Translations under genes and position numbers: made by a program
Source of the DNA: Ilumatobacter coccineus YM16-304
Lineage (GTDB): Bacteria > Actinomycetota > Acidimicrobiia > Acidimicrobiales > Ilumatobacteraceae
DNA: 64,000 bases
Assembly (NCBI RefSeq): GCF_000348785.1
Contig: NC_020520.1
Span: 4,092,001-4,156,000 of the forward strand
Direction of reading: 5' to 3'
In this document: positions 55,200-63,481 of the stretch, one piece after another
Position numbering within the stretch: position 1 is the first letter of the stretch
Layout of the letters: each line of letters opens with the position of its first letter
The notes under the pieces: model-generated
Database searches by the model: none
Seen by the model: the letters and a program-made list of their open reading frames with translations, nothing else
What the model was told of the DNA's origin: nothing

Positions 55200-56669
55200 A
55201 TGAACGGATCGCACACTCGCCGAGAGTTCCTGCGACGCGGCGCCGCTGTCGCCGGCGCCGGTTTCGCCGCTCCCTGGGCGCTCGATCTCGCCGGTCTCGC
55301 GTCGGCTGCGCCCGGTGCGACCGACGACTATCGAGCACTCGTCTGCCTGTTCATGTACGGGGGCAACGACCACTACGACACGTTCGTCCCCAACGACCCG
55401 ACGAGCCATGCGGCCTACACCGCCGCTCGATCCGGCATCGCGCGACCACAGTCCGACATCCTCCCGATCAGCCCCGCCGGAGGGTTCGACGGCGCCGGCA
55501 CCTTCGGGTTCGCGTCCGAACTCGCCGACCTCCACGACATCTTCAACGACGGTGCGTTGGCCGTGCTGCCCAACATCGGCACGCTCGTGCGACCGCTCGA
55601 CAAAGCGGGCTACCAGATTCACTCGAACCGTCCGCCGCAGCTGTTCTCCCACAACGACCAGCAGTCGTACTGGCAGTCGTCGTCACCCGAGGGAGCCACC
55701 ACCGGGTGGGGTGGCCGCATCGCCGACCTCGTCCTCGACGGCAACGCCTCATCGTCCACGTTCACCTGCGTGTCGGTCGCCGGCAACGCGGTGATGATGA
55801 CCGGGCGCGAGGCGCTGCAGTATCAGGTGTCGAGCCGCGGTGTCACCCAACTCCGCACCGACACGTTCCGATACGACCCCGCCGACGCCGGCATTCGCGA
55901 GATCATGGAACTCCAACAGCCCGGCATGTTCCCGTCGTCGTACTCGACGATCTCGAAGCGGGCACTCGACGCCGCAGACGAGCTCGCCGCGGCGGTCGCC
56001 ACCGCCGAAGCCCGCTACGACTTCGACGCTCGATTCGATCTCGAATCCGACAACAACGATCTCGTCCGTGCGTCGAGCCAACTCAAGATGGTCGCCAAGC
56101 TCATCGCCGCAGGCCGAGACACGCTGGGTCTGAAGCGGCAGGTGTTCTTCGTGGCGATGGGTGGCTTCGACAACCACAGCGGTCTCGCCGCCCGGCATCC
56201 GTCGTTGCTCGCCGGCCTCAACGGGTCGCTCTCGGAGTTCTACCGGATGACGCAGGACATGGGCGCCGCCGAGAACGTCACGTCGTTCACCGCCTCCGAC
56301 TTCGGGCGAACGCTCACCAGCAACGGCGACGGCAGCGACCACGGATGGGGTGGCCACCACCTCGTCATGGGCGGGTCGGTCCGCGGCAAGCGCGTGTTCG
56401 GCGAAGTCCCGGTCATCGCCGACGACGGACCCGACGACGTCGGCCGAGGACGCCTGCTGCCATCCACGTCGGTCGACCAGTACGCCGCGACCTTCGCGTC
56501 GTGGATGGGCGCCGGAAGCAGCGAACTCGAGGCGATCGTCCCCAACCTCGGCAACTACGACGTGGCCGATCTCGGATTCCTCCGCACGCCGGGAGCACGC
56601 CTCGACGATGGCATCGACGGTCTCGTCGACCGTGGCCTGCGCCGAGCGACACGCCTCGGCACCACCTGA
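55200..56669 (+). CDS. DUF1501 family protein with Tat signal
   Basis: 489 residues. The N-terminus has a twin-arginine signal (RREFLRRGAAVAGAGFAAPWAL), so it is folded before export. The rest shows FMYGGNDHYDTFVPND (metal-site-like), QLFSHNDQQSYWQSS, FVAMGGFDNHSG and SDHGWGGHHLVMGG, as in DUF1501, a sulfatase/alkaline-phosphatase-like fold. The pair with DUF1800, 1 bp apart, is a conserved arrangement. It may process a surface polymer; substrate unknown. Confidence 0.92.
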   Translation: MNGSHTRREFLRRGAAVAGAGFAAPWALDLAGLASAAPGATDDYRALVCLFMYGGNDHYDTFVPNDPTSHAAYTAARSGIARPQSDILPISPAGGFDGAGTFGFASELADLHDIFNDGALAVLPNIGTLVRPLDKAGYQIHSNRPPQLFSHNDQQSYWQSSSPEGATTGWGGRIADLVLDGNASSSTFTCVSVAGNAVMMTGREALQYQVSSRGVTQLRTDTFRYDPADAGIREIMELQQPGMFPSSYSTISKRALDAADELAAAVATAEARYDFDARFDLESDNNDLVRASSQLKMVAKLIAAGRDTLGLKRQVFFVAMGGFDNHSGLAARHPSLLAGLNGSLSEFYRMTQDMGAAENVTSFTASDFGRTLTSNGDGSDHGWGGHHLVMGGSVRGKRVFGEVPVIADDGPDDVGRGRLLPSTSVDQYAATFASWMGAGSSELEAIVPNLGNYDVADLGFLRTPGARLDDGIDGLVDRGLRRATRLGTT

Positions 56670-56753
56670 GCCTGTGACGTAGCCGTTCACCGGCTCAGCC
56701 GGACGAATGGGACGCACCCGACGTGTCGTCGTGCGACACCGCCGACGTGAGTG

Positions 56754-57131
56754 TCAGCCGCGACCGCGGAGCTTGTCGGTCTGACGGCGATCGCGCTTGG
56801 TCGGTCGCCCCGCGCCTCGGTCGCGCACGCCGAACAGCACCGCATCACTCACCCGATCGGGCGGCGGCGGCGAGTGATCGACGAAGCAGTCGGCAGCGAT
56901 GGCCGCGCCGACACGCTTGGCGATGACCGCGGTGACCTCGGCGACGCGCTCGCGCTGGCCGAGGCGGGCTTCCACGCGGTCGCCCACCTTGACGGGGGTG
57001 GCGGGCTTGGCCGACTTGCCGTTGACCTTCACGTGGCCGGCCCGGCACGCAGCCGCTGCATCGGCGCGCGTCTTGGTCAGCCTCACAGACCACAACCATT
57101 GATCGATTCGTGCCGTGTCGATGCCGACCAT
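56754..57131 (-). CDS. hslR: S4-domain RNA-binding protein (Hsp15/HslR-like)
   Basis: 125 residues. An S4 RNA-binding domain covers the first 65 residues (RIDQWLWSVRLTKTRADAAAACRAGHVKVNGKSAKPATPVKVGDRVE). The rest is basic and Arg-rich (GRPTKRDRRQTDKLRGRG), as in Hsp15, which binds 50S subunits stalled with nascent chain. It is convergent with the DUF1501 gene and divergent from the phasin-like gene. Confidence 0.88.
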   Translation of the reverse strand: MVGIDTARIDQWLWSVRLTKTRADAAAACRAGHVKVNGKSAKPATPVKVGDRVEARLGQRERVAEVTAVIAKRVGAAIAADCFVDHSPPPPDRVSDAVLFGVRDRGAGRPTKRDRRQTDKLRGRG

Positions 57132-57222
57132 CTTGCCAGGTCGACCGCCGCACCCACGTTCCAGGATGCGTCGTCCCTCGGCCGGATCTCGTCTCGACCC
57201 GCCTCACCCCGTCTCGTCGGTT

Positions 57223-57279
57223 GCGTACTATTTCACGCAGGTTGGTTGCATTCTTCGACATGCGTAGTAAACTACGCAT
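57223..57279. promoter_or_regulatory. Two operator-like palindromes upstream of the phasin/HBHA-like gene
   Basis: ATGCGTAGTAAACTACGCAT (57260-57279) is a palindrome with 9-bp arms around AA. Upstream, GCGTACTATTTCACGC (57223-57238) keeps the same GCGT-8-ACGC ends; the centres are 39 bp apart. The first site also contains TACTAT, which could be the -10 box. The second ends 1 bp before the ATG pair at 57281. The XRE regulator gene downstream is the obvious candidate to bind here. Confidence 0.5.
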
Positions 57280-57280
57280 C

Positions 57281-57634
57281 ATGATGAAGTTCACCGACAC
57301 CCTCGCCAGCCAGATCCAGTCCGCAACCACGCAGATGGTCAGCACCGTCAACGACGCCAACGCTCGCATGATCGACTCGGTCGTCGACGCCAACCGCACC
57401 GCGATCGACTTCGCCGTCAAGTCGGCCGACCGCCTCCCCAGCGTCGAGCTCCCCGTTCCGGTGCCGACGCCCGCCGAAGCCGGCAAGCGCTACATCGACT
57501 TCGTCGAGCGCGCCGCCGACATGAACCGCGACCTCAACGCCCGGGTGATCGACATGCTCCCCGCCGACATCGCTCCGAAGGCCACCACGACCTCGGCCCG
57601 CAAGTCGGCCAAGAAGGCCAGCGCGAAGAAGTGA
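57281..57634 (+). CDS. Phasin/HBHA-like helical protein with Lys-rich tail
   Basis: 117 residues from the first of two adjacent ATGs. An amphipathic helix-rich body (TLASQIQSATTQMVSTVNDANARMIDSVVDANRTAIDFAVKSADRL) is followed by a Pro/Val segment and a helix, ending in a Lys/Ala tail (SARKSAKKASAKK). This order resembles mycobacterial heparin-binding haemagglutinin (HBHA) and actinobacterial phasins that coat granules or bind acidic polymers. Two palindromes and a terminator frame it. A XRE regulator gene follows on the same strand. Confidence 0.7.
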   Translation: MMKFTDTLASQIQSATTQMVSTVNDANARMIDSVVDANRTAIDFAVKSADRLPSVELPVPVPTPAEAGKRYIDFVERAADMNRDLNARVIDMLPADIAPKATTTSARKSAKKASAKK

Positions 57635-57647
57635 CCCCCTGACCGAC

Positions 57648-57683
57648 GAGCCCGCCATCGCCTCCCCCGGCGCTGGCGGGCTC
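57648..57683 (+). terminator. Rho-independent-type terminator hairpin
   Basis: GAGCCCGCC (57648-57656) and GGCGGGCTC (57675-57683) form a 9-bp GC-rich stem, followed after a few bases by a short T run (GTTTT). It lies 13 bp after the phasin-like stop, so most transcripts probably end before the XRE gene. Confidence 0.6.
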
Positions 57684-57714
57684 GTGGTCGTTTTCCCGTA
57701 CGATCGGAGCCATC

Positions 57715-58077
57715 ATGAGCGACTCAGAATCTGCCGGCAGTGGCGCACTCGGCGACTTCATTCGCAGCCAACGCAAGCTCGCCGAGCTGAGCCAACGAGA
57801 ACTCGCGAAACTGGCCGACCTCAGCGACGCCTACCTGAGCCAACTCGAACGCGGCCTCCACGAACCATCGGTGCGAGTGCTGCACGGATTGTCGGGGGCA
57901 CTCAACGTCCCCGCCGATCGCCTGATGCGCTTCCTCGGCCGCAACACCGACGACGACGAGACCACCGACACCGTCACCACCGAGTCCGCGATCATGCTCG
58001 ACGACGCCCTCTCCGACGTCCAGAAGCAGTCGCTGCTCGACGTCTACCGCAGTTTCATCGCCGCCAATCAGCTCTGA
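57715..58077 (+). CDS. XRE-family transcriptional regulator
   Basis: 120 residues. The helix-turn-helix covers LGDFIRSQRKLAELSQRELAKLADLSDAYLSQLERGLHEPSVRVLHGL (about 11-60), with the usual recognition helix SDAYLSQLERG. The tail is acidic (NTDDDETTDTVTTES), ending in a short helical segment. GGAG ribosome site 6 bases before ATG. Mycobacterial hbhA has a XRE-type regulator as its immediate neighbour (Rv0474-Rv0475 in M. tuberculosis, from memory), the same association as here. Confidence 0.9.
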   Translation: MSDSESAGSGALGDFIRSQRKLAELSQRELAKLADLSDAYLSQLERGLHEPSVRVLHGLSGALNVPADRLMRFLGRNTDDDETTDTVTTESAIMLDDALSDVQKQSLLDVYRSFIAANQL

Positions 58078-58120
58078 GCTGATCGATCGACACGCCCTCG
58101 CGGCATGGGCGCGGCGCCCG

Positions 58121-61100
58121 TCAGAGCGCGTAGCCGGTGACGTCGACGCTGAGATCGGTGGCGGTGCTGTTGAAGATGCAGATCGACGCGTCGTCACCCA
58201 GCCCGATGATGATGTCGTTGCCGCCGTTGACGCCCCCGACGAAGTTCAGGCTCGAGGCGTTGGGGCGTGGCACCCCGCACGGGGCGACCGTGACGTACCC
58301 GTTGCCGGCTGGCCGGATCGCCGTGATGTTCATCAACACCGACGATGCGTTCTCGGGCACCCCACCGCGTCCGCCGATGACCACGGCCGTCGTGGCCCCG
58401 GCAGGTCGCACGCCGATGCCCGCCGATTCCCCGTCGATGGTCGCGCCGCCGTTCGAACGGCTGTCGAGCAGACGACTCGGGGTGACAGCGTTGACGGTGG
58501 TGCCCGTCGGCAGGTAGCCGACGATGTCGACCGACAGGTTGGTCTTCGACGACGTGAACAGGCACATCTTGCCCGACGAGTCGAGTTCGGCGACGATCTC
58601 GTTGCCCCGCGTGTAGCCCGCCGTGTAGTTGAGGCTCGACGAGAGCGGCCGCGGCGACAGACAGGCGTGCGACGTGACGAAGCCATTGGTTGCCGGACGG
58701 ATCGCCGTGACGTTGACGATCACCGAACCGGCATTACTCGGCACGCCCGAACGACCGCCGACCTGCAGCGAGACCTGCTCACCGGCATCGAGCCCACCGG
58801 AGCTGCGAGTGTCGAGGAGGCGATCAGGCGTGACCGCGCCGTACGCCGACGACGCGGGCAGATAGCCGACGACGTCGGCGGTGATGTGCGTCCTTGCGCT
58901 CGTGAAGATGCAGAGGTCGCCCGACGAGTCGAGTTCGGCGACGATCTCGTTGCCGAGGTTGACCCCCGCCGTGTAGTTGAGGCTCGAGGCGACCGGCACC
59001 GGCGACAGGCACGGATGCACCGTGAAGTAGCCGGTCCCCTCGGGGCCGATGGCGGTGACGTTGACCACGACGCCGCCTGCGGAGGCGGGCACGGTCGAAC
59101 GGTCGGCGACCGGGATCTTCAGCGACGACCCGGCCGAGCGTTTGCCGATCTGCTCCTGCGTGCCGTCGATGGTCTCGCCGTTCGGACGCGTGTCGAGCAG
59201 GCGGACCGGCGTGACCGGCGTGACGACATCGCCGAGGTTCGGCGGCGCCGGCTCGTCGGACACGCGAGTCGAGGCCCGCTGCGTCACGGTGCCCGCCGAC
59301 GACGTGAGCGTCGGCGAGGTCTCGACGCGAACTTCGCTGTTGACCAGGCGGACGGTCGGCACGACCCAGAAGCCGAAGTCGTCTTCGCTCTCGTCGCTGG
59401 CCAGCCGGAATCGGACCCGCACGTCGTCGCCGGCGAACGCAGACAGATCGATTCTCGTGGCGACGAGGGATGAAGTCTCACCACTGAACGCACTGCGACC
59501 GGCGATCGGGCTGCCGAAGCCAGAGGCGATGGTGCGGTTGTACCCGTTCTGGGTCATGTACGGCCCGAGATCGACCCAGGTCGATCCCCCGTTCGTCGAC
59601 GCTTCGATCACCGCTCCGTCGTAGCCCGTCGAACCGAGTCCCGCTTCCAGCGAGAAGCCGTGCTCGATGTACATCGAGAGGTTCGCCTGCGCGGCGACGG
59701 GCTGTGCGAGTTCGAGGTACTGGTCGCTCGTGCCGTCGGTGGCGTCGGCAGTCGCCGAGCGACGGCCGCTGCTGAACGTGAAGAGCTCCCAGTTGTTGGT
59801 GTACGCCGACGGCCCCCGGCGCGTCCGCCAGTTGCTCAGGCCGCTCTCGAATCGTTCGTCGAGGTCGACGGAGCCGTACTGACCCGACGCTGCGGTCACG
59901 TCGAACGTACACGTCGCCGACGCACCGTCGGCGAGCGACCCGACGGGCATCGTGACGATGCCACCGGCGAGCGATCCCCCACACGTTGCCGAACCGCCGA
60001 CGTAGCTGGCGCCACTCGGAACAGGTGCCGCGATGGTCGCTCCGCTCACCATGCCACCGGTCTCGTTGTTGGCGGTGAGCGTGTAGGTGATCGTGTCGCC
60101 CGGGCCGACCTCGGCGGGTGCGGCGACGCCGAACGAGAGCTCGCACGACGACGGCACGGTGAAGTCTTCGACGCCGTCCATCCGATCGTCGGACGATCCC
60201 TGGCTCGCGCCGACGCCGAGACCACGCTCGGCGAAGACGTCCCAGATGAGGCAGGTGTTCTCCCCGCCGTTGTTGATCGCGTCGGCCTGCAAGATGGCGT
60301 CCCGGCTGTCGACGAAGCCAGGCGAGCACGGCTGCAACTTGAGGCCGTCGATGATGAGTTGCGTGGCGATGTTGTTGCCGCCGGTGCCGTGCATCAGGTC
60401 GGGATCGAACCCGTGCTCGTCGACGAGCGCCCAGATCATCTCCCACAGGAACTCGGCCCAGATCGACCCGATGCGGTGCACCGAGAACGTGCCCGACTTG
60501 ATCGAGTCGTAGGTCCAGGGGTTGTCGCCACCCGGCCCGCCGGTGGCGTAGCGATACCCGCGAATGCCGAGCCCGGTGGTCGGTTCTCCGGTCACGTACG
60601 TACCGATGCCGCGTTTGCGGTCGGCGGCCGTGTCGCCCTGCATCGTCATCAGCAGCGCGATGATGTCGCTCCACCCTTCGCCCTGCTGTTCGGCGTTGTC
60701 GAGACATTCGTCGTAGGCGGGGCCACCTGTGAGGCGCGTCGACAGGCCGTGCGCGTACTCGTGCGTGATCACCCCCGCATCCATGCTGCTCGACCGGCGC
60801 TCCTCGTCGATACAACTGTTGCCCAGCGTGGTGCAGAACGCATACATCTGCATCCGCGGCGCATGACCGTCGGGCGGTGTCGCGAAGTTCGCGTTGTTGA
60901 GCGACACCTCGTCGGTGAACTCGTCCAAGGCTTCTGCGATGACGGCGTCGCCGCCGAGTCCGCCACGGCCGTAGTTGTTGCGCTGGAAGTTGCCCGCTGC
61001 TTCATCGAACCCGTAGGCGTACAGGAAGTCGTGGGTGAGGTTGCTCCAGTAGAAGAGGTTGGTGACCACTGCGGGGATGTAGCCCTGCGGGCCGACGACG

Positions 61101-62353
61101 ACGTCTTCGAACGGGTAGTCGAAGTCGAGGCCGGCATTGCTCGGCTGACTGTTGGAGTCGATGACGTTGTCGCCGTTGCGGTCGGTGCCGGCGTCGACGT
61201 TGTTGCCGGACGTGTTGGTGGTTTCCGCGCCGGCGACGCCGTTGGTGTCGTGCCACCCGTACGGCGATGCCACCGCGTCGGCTGGCTCGGTCACCAGCGT
61301 CCGGGTGTCGACCGGCGAGGTGTGGTGCGGCGACTCGGCGGGAGCAGCGAAGACGCGGTAGCTCGAGCCGTCGGCGACCGGGTTGCTCGAACCGCCTGCG
61401 GTGAACGACGGCGCGGCCGAACCGCTGAACGCATCGCGAGCATCGATCTCGCCGGCCCCGGCGCTCACGAGCTCGTCGATGTGAGCGACGCCGTGATCGT
61501 GGCCGTCGTGGCCCGACGGATCGGACTCGTGGACGACGAGGTTGAAGCGGCTCAACTCGACACCGGTCTCGGCGTCGATGCGGATGCGCCACCAGTCGTT
61601 CGATGCCGTGCTGTCGATGAGGAACTCCCACGCAAGACGGGTGGTCTTGTCGTCGACCGGTTCGTAGACCAGGCGGGCCGGAATGGTGGAGCGCGACACA
61701 CCCGAGGCGGTGAGTTCGTGGTTTTGTTCGGCATCGCCGGCCGACTGGAGGATTTCGAAGTCGGCGGTCGGTTCGATGTCGAGCGCCGCGACGGCCGCCG
61801 CGGCAGCGTCGAGGACGCTCAACGACGGCGTGGGCGAGGGAGCGTCGGCGTCGTCGGCGGTCGAGCGGAACGAATCGTTGGCAGCGAGCACGTCGCCCCG
61901 CGAGCCGACGGTGACCACCGAGACCGCGCCGCGCACGTCGATGCCGTCGACGGTCTGCTGGAGGTACACGCTCGACGTGGCGTTGTGTTCGGCGGGGACG
62001 ACCGCGCTCACCGAGACCTCCGGGGCCTCCAGGCTGTCGTCGACCTGGTCGGCGAACTCCGATCGTGACACCACGTCGTCGAGCGATTCGGCTGCCAGCG
62101 GTGTCGCCGGCATGTCGGCAGAACCGTCTACTCGGTGCGTGATCGAGTCGAGATCCGACCCGCTCGCCACGAAAGCTCGGGCAACGGCGATCGCCGCCTC
62201 GTCGTCGATCGGCACGGCGTCGTCCGGTACCGGCGTCGACGGTGGTGCGTCGTCGCTCGTCTCCTGCGCGGAAACGACACTCGACGAGATGGCGAGCGAC
62301 ACTGCGAGCACCACCCCGAGTCGATGGCGTCGAGCAGTCGGCAGTTTGCGCAT
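58121..62353 (-). CDS. Secreted M36 (fungalysin-type) metalloprotease with C-terminal RLxDTR repeats
   Basis: 1410 residues. A signal peptide (about 10-30) precedes an FTP-type propeptide, then the M36 peptidase domain with HEYAHGLSTRL (about 532, HExxH) and downstream Glu in QGEGWSDI (about 560), both zinc ligands intact. After it is a beta-rich DUF11-like adhesion segment and an MAM/lectin-like part (about 830-1000). The last 360 residues hold three repeats of about 120 residues beginning PVRLLDTR, PDRLLDTR and PSRLLDSR (about 1052, 1178, 1294), each with NVTAI, SSLNYTAG and VDIVGYLP-like strands. It likely digests external protein. Confidence 0.92.
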   Translation of the reverse strand: MRKLPTARRHRLGVVLAVSLAISSSVVSAQETSDDAPPSTPVPDDAVPIDDEAAIAVARAFVASGSDLDSITHRVDGSADMPATPLAAESLDDVVSRSEFADQVDDSLEAPEVSVSAVVPAEHNATSSVYLQQTVDGIDVRGAVSVVTVGSRGDVLAANDSFRSTADDADAPSPTPSLSVLDAAAAAVAALDIEPTADFEILQSAGDAEQNHELTASGVSRSTIPARLVYEPVDDKTTRLAWEFLIDSTASNDWWRIRIDAETGVELSRFNLVVHESDPSGHDGHDHGVAHIDELVSAGAGEIDARDAFSGSAAPSFTAGGSSNPVADGSSYRVFAAPAESPHHTSPVDTRTLVTEPADAVASPYGWHDTNGVAGAETTNTSGNNVDAGTDRNGDNVIDSNSQPSNAGLDFDYPFEDVVVGPQGYIPAVVTNLFYWSNLTHDFLYAYGFDEAAGNFQRNNYGRGGLGGDAVIAEALDEFTDEVSLNNANFATPPDGHAPRMQMYAFCTTLGNSCIDEERRSSSMDAGVITHEYAHGLSTRLTGGPAYDECLDNAEQQGEGWSDIIALLMTMQGDTAADRKRGIGTYVTGEPTTGLGIRGYRYATGGPGGDNPWTYDSIKSGTFSVHRIGSIWAEFLWEMIWALVDEHGFDPDLMHGTGGNNIATQLIIDGLKLQPCSPGFVDSRDAILQADAINNGGENTCLIWDVFAERGLGVGASQGSSDDRMDGVEDFTVPSSCELSFGVAAPAEVGPGDTITYTLTANNETGGMVSGATIAAPVPSGASYVGGSATCGGSLAGGIVTMPVGSLADGASATCTFDVTAASGQYGSVDLDERFESGLSNWRTRRGPSAYTNNWELFTFSSGRRSATADATDGTSDQYLELAQPVAAQANLSMYIEHGFSLEAGLGSTGYDGAVIEASTNGGSTWVDLGPYMTQNGYNRTIASGFGSPIAGRSAFSGETSSLVATRIDLSAFAGDDVRVRFRLASDESEDDFGFWVVPTVRLVNSEVRVETSPTLTSSAGTVTQRASTRVSDEPAPPNLGDVVTPVTPVRLLDTRPNGETIDGTQEQIGKRSAGSSLKIPVADRSTVPASAGGVVVNVTAIGPEGTGYFTVHPCLSPVPVASSLNYTAGVNLGNEIVAELDSSGDLCIFTSARTHITADVVGYLPASSAYGAVTPDRLLDTRSSGGLDAGEQVSLQVGGRSGVPSNAGSVIVNVTAIRPATNGFVTSHACLSPRPLSSSLNYTAGYTRGNEIVAELDSSGKMCLFTSSKTNLSVDIVGYLPTGTTVNAVTPSRLLDSRSNGGATIDGESAGIGVRPAGATTAVVIGGRGGVPENASSVLMNITAIRPAGNGYVTVAPCGVPRPNASSLNFVGGVNGGNDIIIGLGDDASICIFNSTATDLSVDVTGYAL

Positions 62354-62482
62354 GTGATGTCCTTCGAGTCGCCCAGCAGACCGTCCGCCTGCCTCCGGAT
62401 CAAGCCGCAGTCTGACAGATGTGGTCGGAACCCGCTGCCGAATTCACCCGGGGACCACTCCCCGCTCGGACTCGATCAGCGC

Positions 62483-63421
62483 TCAGGCGGGCTGCATCTG
62501 TTCGGCGGCGGCCTTGGCGCGCTCGCGCTTCTCGCCGTAGCGCTTGGCGACGCGTTCGCTCTGCGCCATGCGCTTCATGAGCTTCTCCTGCGCTTCGGCG
62601 CCGTCGCCCGAGAGACCGCTGATGTTGGCCGCGTCCCACTGTCGGAGAACGACCGGCGCCAGGATCTGCTCGTGGTGGATCTGCAGGTCGTAGATGCCGG
62701 CCTGTGCGATGAGTGCGGCGTGCCGGTCGAAGTCGGGGATGCCGGTGCCGGGCATGGCGAACGAGCGGACCTGCTTCTCCATCGCGATCATCATCGTGTT
62801 GGGGTCGGCTTCGACCGCCGCTGCGGCGAGGTCTCGGTAGAAGAGTTGGTGCAGGTTCTCGTCGCCGCACACGCGCTTCATCACTTCGTAGCCGACGGGG
62901 TCGCCCATTTGCAGGCCGGTGTTGCGGTGCGAGATGCGGGTGGCGAGTTCTTGCAGGGCGAGGTAGACGAAGCCTTCGTGCAGCGAAGCCGGATTGGGGG
63001 TTTCGCCGCGCGACACCTGCGCCATCCGGCCGCGTTCGAGTTCGACCAGGTCGATCGCTCGCGTGGCCGCGAGGTAGCCGTAGATCACCATCGAGTGGCG
63101 GCCCTCTTCGGCGGTCCAGCGGCGAACCCACTCGCCCCAGGCGCCTTCGCGGCCGAACATCGACTCGACGGTGCGGAAGTAGTACGGAAGGTTGTCTTCG
63201 GTCAGCAGGTTGACGTAGAGCGCTGAGCGGACCTCGGGGGTGAGGGCGTGCCCGTCGAGGTCGACGTCGGCTTCCGACCACACGTGTCCCGGCTCGAAAT
63301 CACGGCCGCGGCTGTGCGGCACGTGCTCGTGCGGAAACCACTCCTTGGTGGTCGCGAGGTGACGTTCGAGCAGCTTTTCGATCACGGGCGTGAGCTCGAA
63401 GATGATCTCTGAATCGTTCAC
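62483..63421 (-). CDS. Acyl-ACP desaturase (soluble diiron)
   Basis: About 312 residues from the GTG at 63421, like mycobacterial DesA proteins. Diiron ligands are in TAEEGRHSMVI (ExxH) and GDENLHQLFYRD (ExxH). These soluble enzymes place a double bond in an acyl chain bound to acyl carrier protein. The frame continues 17 residues upstream of the GTG but lacks family character. A palindrome with CCTACC/GGTAGG arms lies upstream. The next gene upstream on the same strand is the RLxDTR-repeat protein. Confidence 0.87.
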   Translation of the reverse strand: MNDSEIIFELTPVIEKLLERHLATTKEWFPHEHVPHSRGRDFEPGHVWSEADVDLDGHALTPEVRSALYVNLLTEDNLPYYFRTVESMFGREGAWGEWVRRWTAEEGRHSMVIYGYLAATRAIDLVELERGRMAQVSRGETPNPASLHEGFVYLALQELATRISHRNTGLQMGDPVGYEVMKRVCGDENLHQLFYRDLAAAAVEADPNTMMIAMEKQVRSFAMPGTGIPDFDRHAALIAQAGIYDLQIHHEQILAPVVLRQWDAANISGLSGDGAEAQEKLMKRMAQSERVAKRYGEKRERAKAAAEQMQPA

Positions 63422-63430
63422 GAAACGCAG

Positions 63431-63450
63431 CCTACCGACAAGTAGGTAGG
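63431..63450. promoter_or_regulatory. Palindromic operator-like site upstream of the desaturase gene
   Basis: CCTACCGACAAGTAGGTAGG has perfect 6-bp arms (CCTACC, GGTAGG) around 8 bases, ending 9 bp before the desaturase GTG. TetR-family regulators of fatty-acid genes use such sites. No regulator is adjacent. Confidence 0.5.
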
Positions 63451-63481
63451 CCGTAAAGTCGCGCGGCCACAAACGGTGAGA

